In this document: positions 35,417 through 47,462 of the stretch, in pieces
Layout of the letters: every line of letters begins with the position of its first letter
Numbering within the stretch: the first letter of the stretch is position 1
Assembly: GCA_030762175.1 (NCBI GenBank)
Contig: CM060834.1
Coordinates: 28,898,501-28,962,500, forward strand
From: Metallyticus violacea
Taxonomy: Eukaryota > Arthropoda > Insecta > Mantodea > Metallyticidae
Length of the DNA: 64,000 bases
Direction: 5' to 3'
Notes under the pieces: generated by a model
Told to the model about the DNA's origin: nothing
The model's database searches: none
Seen by the model: only the letters and a program-made list of their open reading frames with translations
Position numbers and translations under genes: made by a program

Positions 35417-35500
35417 TAATTATGAACGTAAATAGCATACAAGTTGTATAAACAGTATTTACAATAGTTATATTGATAGTACAACCTTAGTGGCTCACAA
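35417..35500. other. Short spacer between transposons
   Basis: AT-rich, nothing recognised. Confidence 0.4.
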
Positions 35501-35509
35501 AACATTTAA

Positions 35510-36205
35510 TTATATTCAATAATTTTATAATTCTGAAGATATTAACTGCTCAACATCTCCTTGGCCTTGAAGAAATGCCATGAAATATTTAATTTTGTTC
35601 CATGTTCTACCAGTGATGATGGAGATGTAATGAATAATGTTTTCAATATTCTCCAAAAACTTTCTGTTAGAGTATTCCATAGTAGAACTGGGACTGAGCA
35701 GGTCACTCTGAAACTGTAACACACTGTCTAACCACTTGGATCATGTGCTTTGGCATCATGAAGTCACACGCTTCAATAATAGGAAGGATCATAGACTGCA
35801 AAATCTCTTGAATGTACCTGTGTTTTTTTTTTCTATTTGTGTTATTATTCCTCCGCAGATCATGATGATAGCTCCTTTACATTTGTGAACTTCGTGTTTA
35901 TATGCATCAGTCCTTCTGCTTTGCCTGATTGTCCCCAAATGTGTATCTTCTGGAATCTGCATGCAGACCGAAGCTTCATATGTGAATTGTTCCTGTTGTT
36001 TCAGGCACCATCCATTAGACGTGCCCGATTTCCTCGGTGAACTCCTAGCCGAAGGGAATGAGGCACTCTTTTCTGCAGTTTACTTGTAGTTAAATTGTCA
36101 ACGGGCTACTTCTTAACATGGCAGCAGTTGAACTCTCAGAGCCCTTAGGCACAGAAATCTGTCTTGTGCAACAATTTTAATCCTTGGTTTACTTGGATAT
36201 TGTTC
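35510..36205 (-). pseudogene. Tc1-like transposase relic
   Basis: Minus-strand translation with frameshifts reproduces Tc1-family landmarks in order. The second DNA-binding subdomain appears as PRIKIVAQDRFLCLRALRVQ (about 36170-36115). Then come a region ASFPSARSSPRKSG (about 36050) and the GSVMVWGG-type block as GAIIMICGGI (about 35875). The following helix reads RYIQEILQSMILPIIEAC (about 35820-35765). The catalytic DNARPH block and the SPDLNPIE block are not recognisable (a PAQSQFYY remnant lies at about 35695). Several stops are present and no TIRs were found. It lies just downstream of the mariner but reads as an independent older insertion. Confidence 0.65.
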
Positions 36206-38100
36206 CTCTGGACTGCCAAATTTTTATATCGCCTCTCTATCTTGAATATAACATCTCTTCAGGTATTTACATTATTTAGAGTATACTTTTGAAATAATCT
36301 CCACTTAGGGCATATCTTTTAAATATGAAGATTAAACTTTATGGAGCATACGAATGTATTCACATAAATATTTCTCTCATTTTCTTATAAACAGGTTTGG
36401 CTGTTGTTATTGTCTTCGTGGATAATTAAAATCACCTCCTCACTTCCTCGCTGCAAATGGGAAAATAAAACAGTAACATATTTTACTTTTTTTTTTTTTT
36501 TAAGAAATTATTGTAGTATAAAAATACCTGAGAAATCACCAAATAACGAGATGACTCATAAAGTACTGGAGTGACAAATAAAGATCAAGTGCTCTTGTAT
36601 TTCATTCGGACATATATCTGATCTCTTGAGCTCTTTGCTGCTGGAGAGTTTAGGACATACACAGTAATCCAAATTCTCTGTCCAGATCATACAAAAACTG
36701 AATGTAAGTGATTGCCACCTATTAATTATACTTTAGAGTCACAGTTTAATGATTTATCATACTATCACTAATGACAGCCTCCGAATGATGGGTGCCTAAG
36801 ATGTTAGCGAATGTATAATTGTTGCACTCAGAAAGCTGGGCCACAATCATGGAATCTTCCTCTTTTTCCTAGCCACTAACAAATCCGCGTTTTTATGAAA
36901 CAAATTGCTCACACGGAACGGTGTATGGTAGGATCTTGGTGGAGCCTTGAGACACCTATCCTGAGTAAAAGAATTATAAATGAAATATAATTTTCATGTT
37001 ACGCAGAATAATAGAGTAACTCATAATGGAAATTTCGGCATAATGAGGTCAGTGCGATCAAAAATTAATTCGACCTTTTACGTTAGTCCCACTGACCAAA
37101 TTACTATCGGCGAATGGGAAAATGTAAATGAGAGGCATTTGTGTACATTTTGGGTACAGAACGAAGCTGAACTTGTGTTAAGGGTCAATCACTCCTACAA
37201 GTAAGTGATTCAGTATAAATTAAAAGTTAATTAATCAATAAAGATTTTTAACATTATTGTAAGAGTATTATTTAAAAATGCAGTATACGGAAAATCAGTA
37301 GACATTTATACAGGTTATTCAAAATTAATGTAATAACTTTGTACATTTATTATAAGAAAGCTTTATTTTAGAAAAATGTATGAGAAATCAATGAATAGGA
37401 AAATGCTCCAATTTACACTATTATTTGTTTGACAAGCATGTATCATGGCCTATTGAAACTATACATGTTGACATGCGAATCGCATATGGTAAGAACTTGA
37501 CTATCGCCTAGACAAACGCCGTATTGCCACGGTTATCACTTTGAACGTTTGTAAATGCTCGCCACTATAACATGTTTATGTTCAACAAGCTCGGCAAACT
37601 TATACACGATAAAGAATCGAAGAGAGAATAAGTTGGAAATAGCTGTAATTCATAGTCCCAATTTGAATTATCAAATATTCGCCTTATGCGGACATTCACC
37701 TAGGTCTGAAGGGACCTTACATTGGGACTATTCGTTGTTCACAGAATGCTAAGCTCCGCATTTTTCTTGAAATCGGAAACGAGCAGCCAGAAGGAAGGAT
37801 CTAAATCAAGCCTTTATGTTTCTCGCTTATTTCAACGTACTACGTAGGTATATGAGATTTGATTACTAAATTATTTGCTAATTTTTAAGAAATTTAAACT
37901 ATTCCTTCGACGGTCAGAGAAAAGCGCCTTGGGGTACCACACTAATATCATGTATATCAAAATGACACATATTACGTTACGAAATATTTTTTATTTTTAG
38001 CAAGAATCTCTTTAATGTTTTATTTATTGTCGCTTTGGTCTTCTTCTTTGGTCTTCACGTTTGTAGATTGTGTACTGAACACTATAGGTGTAAGTCTGTA
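36206..38100. other. No gene recognised
   Basis: AT-rich. The plus-strand frame at 36980-37204 (74 codons, with TIGEWENVNERHLCTFWVQN) has balanced composition but no family that I recognise. A T-run lies at 36486-36502. Confidence 0.4.
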
Positions 38101-38102
38101 GT

Positions 38103-38285
38103 GATGAATGAACGAATTAATGATGAAGCAAATGAGCTCGCAGTTCTTGGCGCCTCAAAACTATCTAGCATTTATTTTCTCAGTGTAAGGAAAACAACCG
38201 AAAAAAATCATTATCCAGACAACTTGACCTCCGGGATTCAAACTCAGGACCTCCAGATTATTAGTAGCATATCACGGAGGAGGTC
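38103..38285 (-). mobile_element. tRNA-derived SINE, family C, diverged
   Basis: Shares AAATGAGCTCGCAGTTCTTG plus GCGCCT with the 7497 copy, the middle GAAAAAAATC..CTTGACCT block, and a B-box remnant GGGATTCAAACTCAGGACCT plus CCAGATT. The A-box end is eroded. Confidence 0.55.
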
Positions 38286-38824
38286 TTATTAGTTGTTGGG
38301 GTTCTTGTTAGTAAGTTTTAGTAGTCTTTAAGAACAACATAATCTAAACGTATAGCTCTTTTGTACATCGCCAGAGCTCGATTAAAGGTTGATAAATTTT
38401 AAATTTGTTATCACGTACTATCAACAAGTAAATCTATGCAGGGTTGTTGCAATGAACATCATAACTTATTTCGTATACGGTTTCTAAGTTATTTGGGGGG
38501 GGGGGGTTTAAAGAGGGATGACCTTGAATGGCGTCATGCATACCACTAGTATGAAACTACGCAGTTGATATGAAACAACTGTTTTGTTAACACGTGCCTC
38601 TACAACTGAATCACTGGAAATGACACAGCAAGTATCCAAAGAGTAAGGCGTTATCAGGAATTTGTGTTGGAATGAGGTGAGGAAAATCTTGCAAACTTCC
38701 TCGTCCGGATCAAACTTCGGATGGACATAAAAATAACTAAGAGAGCATCAGTATAGGATGCAAAATTTGCATACATTGTATGCATTTCACAGAGTTTAGC
38801 AGAATACATTGCACTACCTAAGTA
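38286..38824. other. No gene recognised
   Basis: A G-run (38495-38507) is present. No motif was recognised. Confidence 0.35.
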
Positions 38825-39871
38825 CAGAGCCCTTGTTTGGACGCGTGGCCGACTTACAGGGATTTGCTTGGCACTGGGAAGGACGCTGTTTGCCGGCGGA
38901 GTCTGATATACATACCCCCATAAATTCATAGCGACCTTCTCATGCAAATTATAACTACAATAACTGCACACCTTCGTCATAGAATATGATGGATTAATGT
39001 ACTTGTTCTGCCACACATTCCTCATACTTTTTAAGAAAATTTGCATTAACACTCATTAATTCTTCTTCTCAAATTGCAATAATTTCTCTTCTTGTTCGCA
39101 TTGTAATTCTGTAAGCATTCATAGCACACCAAATACCCATTTTTTGATCCTACAATGGCATTCCGTATACAAGAATCGGGTTTTCTGCACTTCAATGTGT
39201 ATTGTTTTGTGTCGCTTACATGATCATGTAAATAAAACCATATTTCGTCTTAAAAAAATTGAGCACAGGTCAATAGAGCGATCATTAACATTATCCAACA
39301 TCCAAATTTACTGAAGTTTACTGTACTCACAGTATCGCGTGGTTGCAATTCCAGAACTACAATTATCTTATAGGGTTTTAATTTTACAAGTTTAGTGGAA
39401 TTACAAGCCGAGGTTTGCGAAAGTCCTGATTCCTGTGCGATCTTTCTCAGAGATTTCTTTGGACTTTGCTCTAACTTTTCTCCGATGTCGTCGATTTTTT
39501 GCTCTGTAAAAACACGGCGTTTTACTTTCAGTTTCTTATCAAGAACAGACCCTGTTTCCCTAAACCTATTCACAAGATTACGAACCGTTTCTCTGTGAGG
39601 TGCAAGAACAGCAGGGAATCTGTCTATAAATTGTCGTCTCACTTTTCTACACGAGCTTGTTGTCACATAGGAATCATACATGAAGAGTTGTGTGCCGAAG
39701 CATAGGTTTTTTTTTTTTTGAGTTATAACAGCACTGAAACACGTGGTTTCACAACATTCAACTCCTATATAACACAAAGACATCGAAAAAGTGTAGGGAG
39801 GAACAGAACCGGTTAGAAAAAGGGCAGACCAATTCCCGTTAAACCGACCACGCGTCCAAATGAAGGCTCTG
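38825..39871 (-). mobile_element. Internally deleted Tc1/mariner-superfamily transposon with TIRs
   Basis: The inverted ends share CAGAGCC, TTTGGACGCGTGG, CG, TTA and GGGA. The left end begins CAGAGCCCTTGTTTGGACGC (38825) and the reverse complement of the right end begins CAGAGCCTTCATTTGGACGC (ending at 39871), with similarity over about 40 bp. A TA precedes the left end (38823-38824); the right flank is CA. The interior holds the minus-strand transposase N-terminus (39250-39783) but no catalytic part. Total length is 1,047 bp. Confidence 0.75.
39250..39783 (-). pseudogene. DUF4817-type transposase N-terminus
   Basis: The open frame of 177 codons contains the family's N-terminal helix-turn-helix region. 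FMYDSYVTTSSCRKVRRQFI is followed by HRETVRNLVNRFRETGSVLD and then the second helix-turn-helix IGEKLEQSPKKSLRKIAQES with GLSQTSA. LKLKPYKIIVVLELQPRD is the usual block preceding the catalytic core. After this the frame runs on without any of the expected catalytic blocks (no DExxF or DxxPxH), so the core is deleted. The first 25 or so residues probably precede the true start. Similar N-terminal pieces occur at 44702. Confidence 0.8.
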
Positions 39872-39984
39872 CAGAAGCTTGGGTCAAATTACCGTAACAA
39901 TGCGAATCACCTATTAAGGAATTAATCCCTCATAGTAGAGAAACCTTAGGGAGGTCTTCGGTATGTTTAGAATCATATGAGAGA

Positions 39985-40080
39985 GTTTCGTGGTTCCGTG
40001 TTTGGAGGACAAGTATGTTAGTCAAAGCGCCCGCTCGAAAGGCTGAAGATCTATAGTTCGAATCTCCGCCGTGACTGGAA
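39985..40080 (+). repeat. Weak tRNA-like (SINE head) remnant
   Basis: TTGGAGGACAAGTATGTTAG and, 45 bp on, TAGTTCGAATCTCCGCC (B-box-like) occur in the correct order. It does not match families A-C closely. Confidence 0.3.
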
Positions 40081-41150
40081 CTTTTCAAGTCTGATTCTTC
40101 ATGCCCATTCGTAATTATTGGAAAAATTAAAAAAAAAAAAAAAAAAAAAAAAGCTTTGTTCCTTAGGCTATTTGAATGTGTGCATATTAGGAAAAACATC
40201 ACATTTACTACTCTCGATATTTTATGACAATCTTTGTACAACGAATTTATTTGGCCAGCATTACCATCGAAGCCAGTTTCCAAAAAGCATGGGGAAAAAA
40301 TGCTAATCACTAGCATACAGAAAATTCATTTACATACTTGTATCCGACAAGTATATATAATTTCGTTAGCGTAGTGTTTGCATGTGAAGTTATGTGTTTA
40401 ATAATTAATATTATTTCAAAACGTGAGCGCATGCCTCAGTGCACGCCACTGGTACCGATACATATGAGGGGAGGAGACAGATCGAAACATGACTTTATAT
40501 AATTTGTTCCGCGCAGCCTTCCACCACATCACTCATTAAAAATTCACGGAGCTTCCTGAAATTATTGGAAATAGCACCCTCACCCTTCCAGGAAACCTTC
40601 CGCCCAACCGTACACACTTTCCCTTTCAGCCGTTCCAGTTTCATTCAGATGGATGGCAACTTCTTAAAGGGGTTGTTCTGCAGAGGAGGCCGGGGCTGCA
40701 GTTCACTCTACTAGTGGTACCAAACACACAGTTTGTGCTAACATACAGGATGTTTAAGCATAAGAGCTGTGTATTTACAGTTGATCACATTTATATGTAT
40801 GTACATTTGAACAGAAACAAATACATATTGAGAAATAAGTCAGGTTGATTCGTGGCCTATTATCCTTGACTTGTTTGTTGAGCAGTCATTATAGGAAATG
40901 CACTTAGTGGTTACGATGATATAAAGGCGAACATGAACTCATTATCACATGGTATTCAATGCACTACTAACATATAAATTAATACACATATTAAACTGCC
41001 CATTCTATTTAGCCCTGGCCACTAAGCTGGGCAGTCCACTAAAGTTGACAATTACATGTTACTACATAGTATTTAGTTCTTACATGTATAGTGTATTCTT
41101 AATTAGTATTTCAGTCCATTTTCACTTATTTTTTTACTTTCTCTAAGTAT
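40081..41150. other. No gene recognised
   Basis: A poly(A) run lies at 40129-40152. A GC-balanced patch lies at 40.42-40.74 kb without recognisable coding content. Confidence 0.4.
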
Positions 41151-41179
41151 TGCCCAACGCTCTTACAGTAAGTATCTAT

Positions 41180-42375
41180 CATTTATGTGAGTGTTCCTAC
41201 ACATTCTATACCATACTTCCCCCTCCCCCAATCTCTGTTTCTGTACATTCAAATAGAACATTTATACATCTTCTCTTCCCCAACATAATGGACAATTTCC
41301 TTGTGGAAAACCATTTCGTTGCCCTTTAGCCTCCATAATCATGCTCTTAACTATGCTATCTCCCCTCATTCTTCCAGTGATGCACGCGCAAGCACGCACG
41401 CAGACACACACACTTTTCCCATGATTTTTCATGTAACATAAAATGCCAACGATTATTTCCCGCTTATAAATAATTTTTGTATCTCAATATCTTCAACTTT
41501 TCTTATATTATTCCAAAAACTTAGTTATTTAATTTCCTTTTATTCCAAACATCTCCCATACAGTTATTTTCTAAGTTATTTTTTAGTTCACTTATCTCAC
41601 CATACTTTGTAAACCAAATCTTGATATTTTAAACATTGGTTTAACAAATTATGGTCATCAAGGTGCAGGATACTATATCAATATTTTAAGGCTCTGTCTA
41701 TAAATAATTCTATATGTACTCGTCCAAATTCAATTTGAGCCATTCCGTTAGCCACTGTTAAGGACAACCCAATAACTTCCTTACAAAACATTCTATGTTC
41801 TTGGTCCACAACTTCCCACCCATTTCCAAGTCCTCATACTTCAATACCATGTAACATTCCAGTCTCAATGACCGAGTTGTGGACCCTTTTCAGCCATTTC
41901 ATCTCCACGTCTGGCATTTTAAATAATCATCTTCTTACAGCCTTCATTGCTACTTTCCTCTTTGTCAGAGCTGATTTCTTTTGTTTCTCCCATCTATTTT
42001 CATTCCTAAGTACGCACAATCTCTCAGCACTTTATATTCCTTACTTCATTTTTTCAATTTTCACATTTACTCAATTTTCCTCCTTGCTTAAACACTACAA
42101 TTTGTGTTTTCTTTTCATTTACAGTTAATCCCCATTCTGCACAGTATGAATCTATTTCCTGTAAGGACAGTTTTAAACCATTTACAGTTATAGGCCCTAC
42201 TATCAAACCATCAGCGAAAAGCAAACCAGGTATCTCTTACATTATTTATTACTGTAAAGAATATTGGTATTGTTGATATTTTGTAATATTTCATCAATAA
42301 ATAAATTATATAAAATTGCGCTTAACTTACATCCCACAAGGTATTCAAATATTTTAAAATTGATCTTTCTTTTCT
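41180..42375 (-). pseudogene. Non-LTR retrotransposon reverse-transcriptase relic with C-terminal zinc-knuckle remnant
   Basis: Minus-strand translation gives motif B as GCKLSAILYNLFIDEILQNI (about 42340-42280), then IPGLLFADGLIVGPITVNGL (about 42240-42180), which is motif C with FADD changed to FADG. YCAEWGLTVNEKKTQIVVF follows (about 42150-42095), the usual motif D/E region. The thumb region is scrambled by stops. Far downstream (41270-41340), GQRNGFPQGNCPLCWGREDV resembles the C-terminal CPxC..H..C zinc knuckle of R1/jockey-type LINEs. Motif A was not found, so the 5' part is missing, as is typical of LINE truncation. Confidence 0.75.
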
Positions 42376-42447
42376 CTTAACAAGATGTCAGAAATTTGCA
42401 GTCTTAACACCACTTCGAACAACTCAGATAGGTAACATATACACGAG

Positions 42448-42751
42448 TTTTTTTTGGGGGGGGTTGTTTATTTAAGGACGCTCTTTAACATTTCAGGTCA
42501 TTAGCGTCCCATTCTATTCAGGGCGTGAAACGGCCGACAAATTTTGCTCGGAGGCCTCTTTTTTCAGGCTTGAGGTTCTTTATCGTGCCGTAAATGTACG
42601 ACACGGTACCCGCGGCTTTACTTCCCTTCCGAAGGAAGCCATACTTACGATTTTTACGCCTGAAAAAAATCCATCGATTCTGGCCGGGTTCGAACCCGCG
42701 ACCTTGGGCTTAGAAGGCAAGTATGGTTACCACTACACCACCAGGACCGAC
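42448..42751 (-). mobile_element. tRNA-derived SINE, family A, with target-site duplication
   Basis: Minus-strand full-length copy with intact A box (TGGTGTAGTGGTAACC) and B box (GGGTTCGAACCC). ATATACACGAG flanks both sides (42437-42447 and 42753-42763). The tail side has an expanded T/G run on the plus strand. Confidence 0.92.
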
Positions 42752-44436
42752 TATATACACGAGACCAAAGTATACTGGGCGCATGCTATTATTAATTATT
42801 ATAGAATAAAATTAAAAATATGCTTTCGCAAGTTTTCCAATTTCTGCCCTAAGATTTTCTTAAGGTTATGCGGTAGGGTGTTGTTCCTTTAGACTTGATT
42901 TTTTTCTCTGTTCTAATAACATTTCAAAATAATGCTTTATAGTAAAATTTACAATAACACGCAATAGAACACAAACTGTGCTAATTATACGCGTGAAGCA
43001 AGCCAAAAGTCAGGAAGCTCTGTTATTACTACAGCACTGGAGGCTTTAGACTAGTGTGCGATGCGTTCAGCTGCGGACGCAGGCCCAAAATAACTCTTAA
43101 TATAATTCTGCCTTAATCTCAATACTACAGAAACATTGCTTTAGCGAAAAAAGCAGAACACTGCAATAGTTTCTGGAGAGAATTTATTATTTACACTTCT
43201 ACTGAGATATTTGACTATTGATGCTACATAATAACCAAAAATAGTTTCCTATCCAAGGGGGAAAACATTCTCTGCTCTGGGTCAGCGTTTGTTTAGATCC
43301 GAAAGTGATGGTCCAGTTTCCAGTTTTTTCCAAATGGGAGGAGATCCTTAAAGGAATCCACCTAGCTCGCGAGGACTATTACGGAGAACTAGTTAATGCG
43401 AGAAGTACAAAACCAGTCTTGTAAGCCGAGATTTGTTCTGATCACGTGAACCTATCGTAGCGCTACATTTCGGACTATTGTTTTACCCGTGTATGAAAGC
43501 AGGCTTATTGTTTTGATGAATGCTCATGTTATAGTTTCACGGATATTTATAGCAATAACTAGTTTTAACTCAATTTCAATGTTACCCATTTTCTAAATGA
43601 CTGCATTGCTCCAACTTACATTGCTATGAAGGCCAATGCCCTCTATGACGTTGTAAAGGTAGTAATTGATTCAAAACTCAATATAGACTCTTTTATGTTT
43701 TTTGTCGCTTATTTTCTGGGTCTTACGTCCGGAACACCCCACCACCCCTAACAGGCGTTCACGTTCACGGCCATGAGACCTCGGCTGACACGTGGACGGT
43801 GAACAATGAATAATAAAACGCGTATCTGACATACAGACATCTGTCAGAAAAGCGACTGAAGCTACTGTAAATTATTAAAAAGGATTATCATTTAGGCAGG
43901 ACTTCTTTTTTTTATCCTGAACACCAAACTTTACGTCGAAATCGTTTACGATAAAGAATGCAAGAGTTTCTCCCACCTTCAGAACTTCATGCACCTTCAT
44001 TCAAAAACATTCTCAGTCAAATTTGAGACGTTATATCGCCTAAATATTTAGCCCTTTGACTATGTTAAAAAAAATCAATATTTACATACAGATTGTAAAG
44101 AAGCACAAAACGTTTTTCCATAAATATATTTATGCAATGTAATTAGGAGCAATTTCCCTCAACAATATTTAACAGTACAGAGACACATGATCCAGTCTTT
44201 CCATAATAACTAGCAGCTATCTTTTAGCCTCTTCTATTGCATTCACATCAACATTAGTTGCTGGCTGCTTCAGATTCTCTATAGACTTTTCGCAAGGTGT
44301 CGAAACGAAGTTATATACACAAAGAGTTTAATGTAGATGAAATTATATATTCATTTCAACTGGTAATGCTAAGACCATCAGGTATGCTCTTCAGCAATGC
44401 TAATATACTTAAAAATACTTGTTACACACAAAATAA
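42752..44436. other. No gene recognised
   Basis: AT-rich with a GC-balanced patch (43.73-43.83 kb). No motifs were recognised. Confidence 0.4.
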
Positions 44437-44438
44437 TA

Positions 44439-45396
44439 CCATGCGTTGTATTTATAGCCGGGCCATATATCGCGTATGTGCGTAGTTCGCTTGCACTACA
44501 ATGGCCTCGATATTATTCCAGTAGCGCACTAGCGGTGAATGACCCGCTCAAGGCTACGTTTATCAGTTGTGTTATACTGTTGTCAGTTGTTCGAGCTGTA
44601 AATACTGGAGTTTGTTTATTGTGTATCTCAAAAGTAAAACTTTATTCAGGACATCTGTGTTATATGTGAATACATTAGATTATTCTTATTAGTCCATGAA
44701 ATGCCCACCGAAAAATTCACCTTTGAACAAAGAGTTTTTATGTACGGTACATATGCAAAAACCAAATCATGTAGACAGGTATGTAGAGAATTTTACAAGA
44801 AATTTCTTGGTATTCCAGTTCGTTGGGATCGCTAAACGCTAAAACCTAAGAAACGAAAAGGAAATGCTACAACGTAGGAGAAAGTTGACGAAATTGTGCA
44901 GCATTCGAACGCTCTACAAAAAAGTCTCTAAGACGTGTTGCACAGCAAAGGGTTGTTTTAAAATCTCTTTTCATAGAGCTGCTAAACTTTTAAAATTGAA
45001 ACCGTACATAGTGACTATAATTTCATGAATTACAACCTCTTGACGACGAAAAAGAAGCAACATTTTGTAAGCGGATTTTACAAAATATCGTTGACGGTAT
45101 TGTTGACCCACATTTAACAGTAACATTTGAATAGAAACAATCCCCACAACATACACGAATTTAAGGACAATGTAAGAACAGAAATTGTGAATATTACGCA
45201 AGAAGAACTTATGCGTGTGAATGGAAATTTCGTCCGAAGATGCCAGAAATATCTAACTGCAGATGGACAGCACTTTGAACACCACTTATAACAAAGTTAG
45301 TAGTCATTATAGTGTTACCATCACTCATTAGTGAGTAACGCTGTAATAGTGCGTGGAACACGCGATCCGCGGCCCGACAATATAAGGAACGCTCTG
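44439..45396 (+). mobile_element. Internally deleted Tc1/mariner-superfamily transposon with TIRs
   Basis: The left end begins CCATGCGTT and continues to GCCGGGCCATATATCGCGTA. The reverse complement of the right end begins CAGAGCGTT and continues to GTCGGGCCGCGGATCGCGTG. TA dinucleotides flank both ends (44437-44438 and 45397-45398). The plus-strand coding remnant starts at 44700 and stops at 45289. Length is 958 bp. It belongs to the same broad transposase group as 38825-39871 but has different terminal sequence. Confidence 0.8.
44700..45291 (+). pseudogene. DUF4817-type transposase lacking its catalytic core
   Basis: MPTEKFTFEQRVFMYGTYAK, with TKSCRQVCREFYKKFLGIPV after it, is the N-terminal DUF4817-like segment (44700-44822), ended by a frameshift/stop. 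From about 45000, after frame changes, a VTIISWELQPLDDEKEATFC-like block and HLTVTFD follow. From about 45138 comes the C-terminal block NIHEFKDNVRTEIVNITQEE, then LMRVNGNFVRRCQKY and DGQHFEHHL before the stop. The central region with the first aspartate and the SPDLTPxDFF block is missing. N- and C-termini retained with a missing centre is the same layout as in 28766-29480. Confidence 0.8.
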
Positions 45397-45398
45397 TA

Positions 45399-46841
45399 TA
45401 ATAATGTTCATAACATTTAAATTAAATAATTTATAAATAAATATAAGTTAAGTATTCCTAGCTACCAACAAAAATATTGACGACTACAGTGGACAAAAAA
45501 GTTGCAAGAATTACTTTATACATAATAGTAAAATTATACACCTGAGACATATCAAGTAGATTAGTAAGTAGGGTAGAAAAATATTGTATTAAAAATAAGC
45601 TATAATCATAATTTATCAGTATTAACAGTAAAGTGTTGTTTTAATTTACCTTTAAATTCTGAAATGATCCGACAGTTCCAAATATTACAAGGTAAGGAAT
45701 TCCAAGGGCAGGCAAGAGAAACTGTGAAAACGGAAGAATGTGAAGTAGTTCGATAGTAAAGAGTGATGCTGCGGTCTGGTATCACGGCTAGAATGTGAAG
45801 ATAGTTTTAAAAAAGACCTGCCTGGTAGCTTGTATTAAAGGCACGAAAATTTTGATAAAGTAAAGTAAAAGAGTGGAAATTTCTTCGTTCCTTAAGACGA
45901 AGGCAGGATAATAATTTGAAAGATGGAATGATATACTCAAATTGGCGAATGTTGCAAATGCAGCGTATGAATACGTTGAAGCTGCTGGGTTAAGTGTATA
46001 TGAAACTAGTGAAGAAGAAGTCGCAATAATCGAAGGGAGGCGTCAAAATCATTTGCACAAGAATCTTTTTTCAGGGAAAAATGGAAGAAAATTGTTAATA
46101 TTTAAAAATATTTTCTGCTACAACTTGAATATTTCATTAAATTAGAGTTGTATAGCGGACAAAATTTAGGACAGTTTGCCTGGAAATGTAAACCATACTT
46201 CATAAAGTCAAGCTCATTTGTCCCCACCTGCATAGTGGGTGCAAGTCGTTCGTGTTCGCCGCCAGATTTTGACCTACTAGCCTAGGCATCTCAAGGCCTC
46301 AGGTCTGTCAAACATAGAAACTGAACAGTAGTGAGTACTCTAGCCCGTTGAGAAGGATCCAAGTGTGAACTCACAGGTTGAATGACAAGTGTGTACTGAT
46401 TGTCATGAAATACCTATACGTCGTAAGCATGATCAGTCGATCTATGCTCCAGTATGGGGTTATTACTAAGGTCAGAAAGTACCATATTGCAGCCGAATAA
46501 TCAAAACAGAACTGCACATTGCTGATGTGTAACGAAATCAAAATTTCCCTTAAGAGAATAAACACTAGTGAACAAGCTTGTCCGTAACTGGCCCGTTTGA
46601 TACCGCTACAAAGATCTTCCGAGATTCATTTAATTGTATCAATCACAAGCTACAATCGAATGTATTAGATTATTATGGAACTAAAATTATGTATTCCTAT
46701 AGTTGTTTTAAGTATACATAATATAAAGTCGAAAGCACGTGTTAAAAACGTAAATAGTTCTGTAGATCAATAGTTGAGCTTCTTGGATTTCTGATTTTCA
46801 TCAATGATCTTGATTTACCAATAAAACGTATCGGTAATTAA

Positions 46842-46880
<39 letters not shown>

Positions 46881-47315
46881 AGACAATAGCTTGACTTTCA
46901 ATTATAAAACAGAGACATTACTGTTTAAAACATGTAAATGGTTCATAGTCAATCAATTAATGTTCAGTAGTAATAAAGATAATATAACTTACTTTAATTC
47001 TAAACAATAATCACTTTCGCCAAATTTATAAGCAATTTCTTAACCACATACAGGCATATTAAACTGAAAAATTAATATAAAAATATCCCCGAAATAGGTT
47101 CGGCGTCTTTGTAAACAATTCTGAACTTTAGTACTCTTGTCATAATATACTATGCATACTTCTACTTTTCAATGATTTTTGGAGACTTTTGGGAAAACGT
47201 TATACAAAAAACATTCAACCTTATATTTTTGTACAATGCCGGGTGGCGCTACGTTTTCCCAATGGAGATAGTATGATTGAGATACACTAGGGCTATCTTT
47301 AAACCTGTGGAGTAC
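45399..47315. other. No gene recognised
   Basis: Contains an (ATT)n microsatellite (46844-46879) and a GC-balanced patch at 46.2-46.4 kb. The plus-strand frame at 45942-46145 has an acidic stretch but no domain. Confidence 0.4.
46844..46879. repeat. (ATT)n microsatellite
   Basis: Twelve ATT units. Confidence 0.95.
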
Positions 47316-47317
47316 CT

Positions 47318-47462
47318 TAATGGCACAAAAGGGTTCGAAGTCCTTGGCGCCTTAAAGATGTCATTCATCTTCGCAGGATAAGGAAAAACTCCGAAAAGAA
47401 AAACTTACCTAGAGAGCTTGACTTGACCGGGAATCTTACCCAGAATCTCGCAAAAGTTGGTC
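47318..47462 (-). mobile_element. SINE family C fragment
   Basis: GAAGTCCTTGGCGCCTTAAA, then AGGATAAGGAAAAACTCCGA and GACTTGACCGGGAATCTTAC match the family C body of 7497-7700. The B box is degraded and the A-box end absent. Confidence 0.55.

Noticed and set aside
42665..42751. Possible functional tRNA gene on the minus strand
   Set aside because: It is the head of a SINE family A copy with target duplication.
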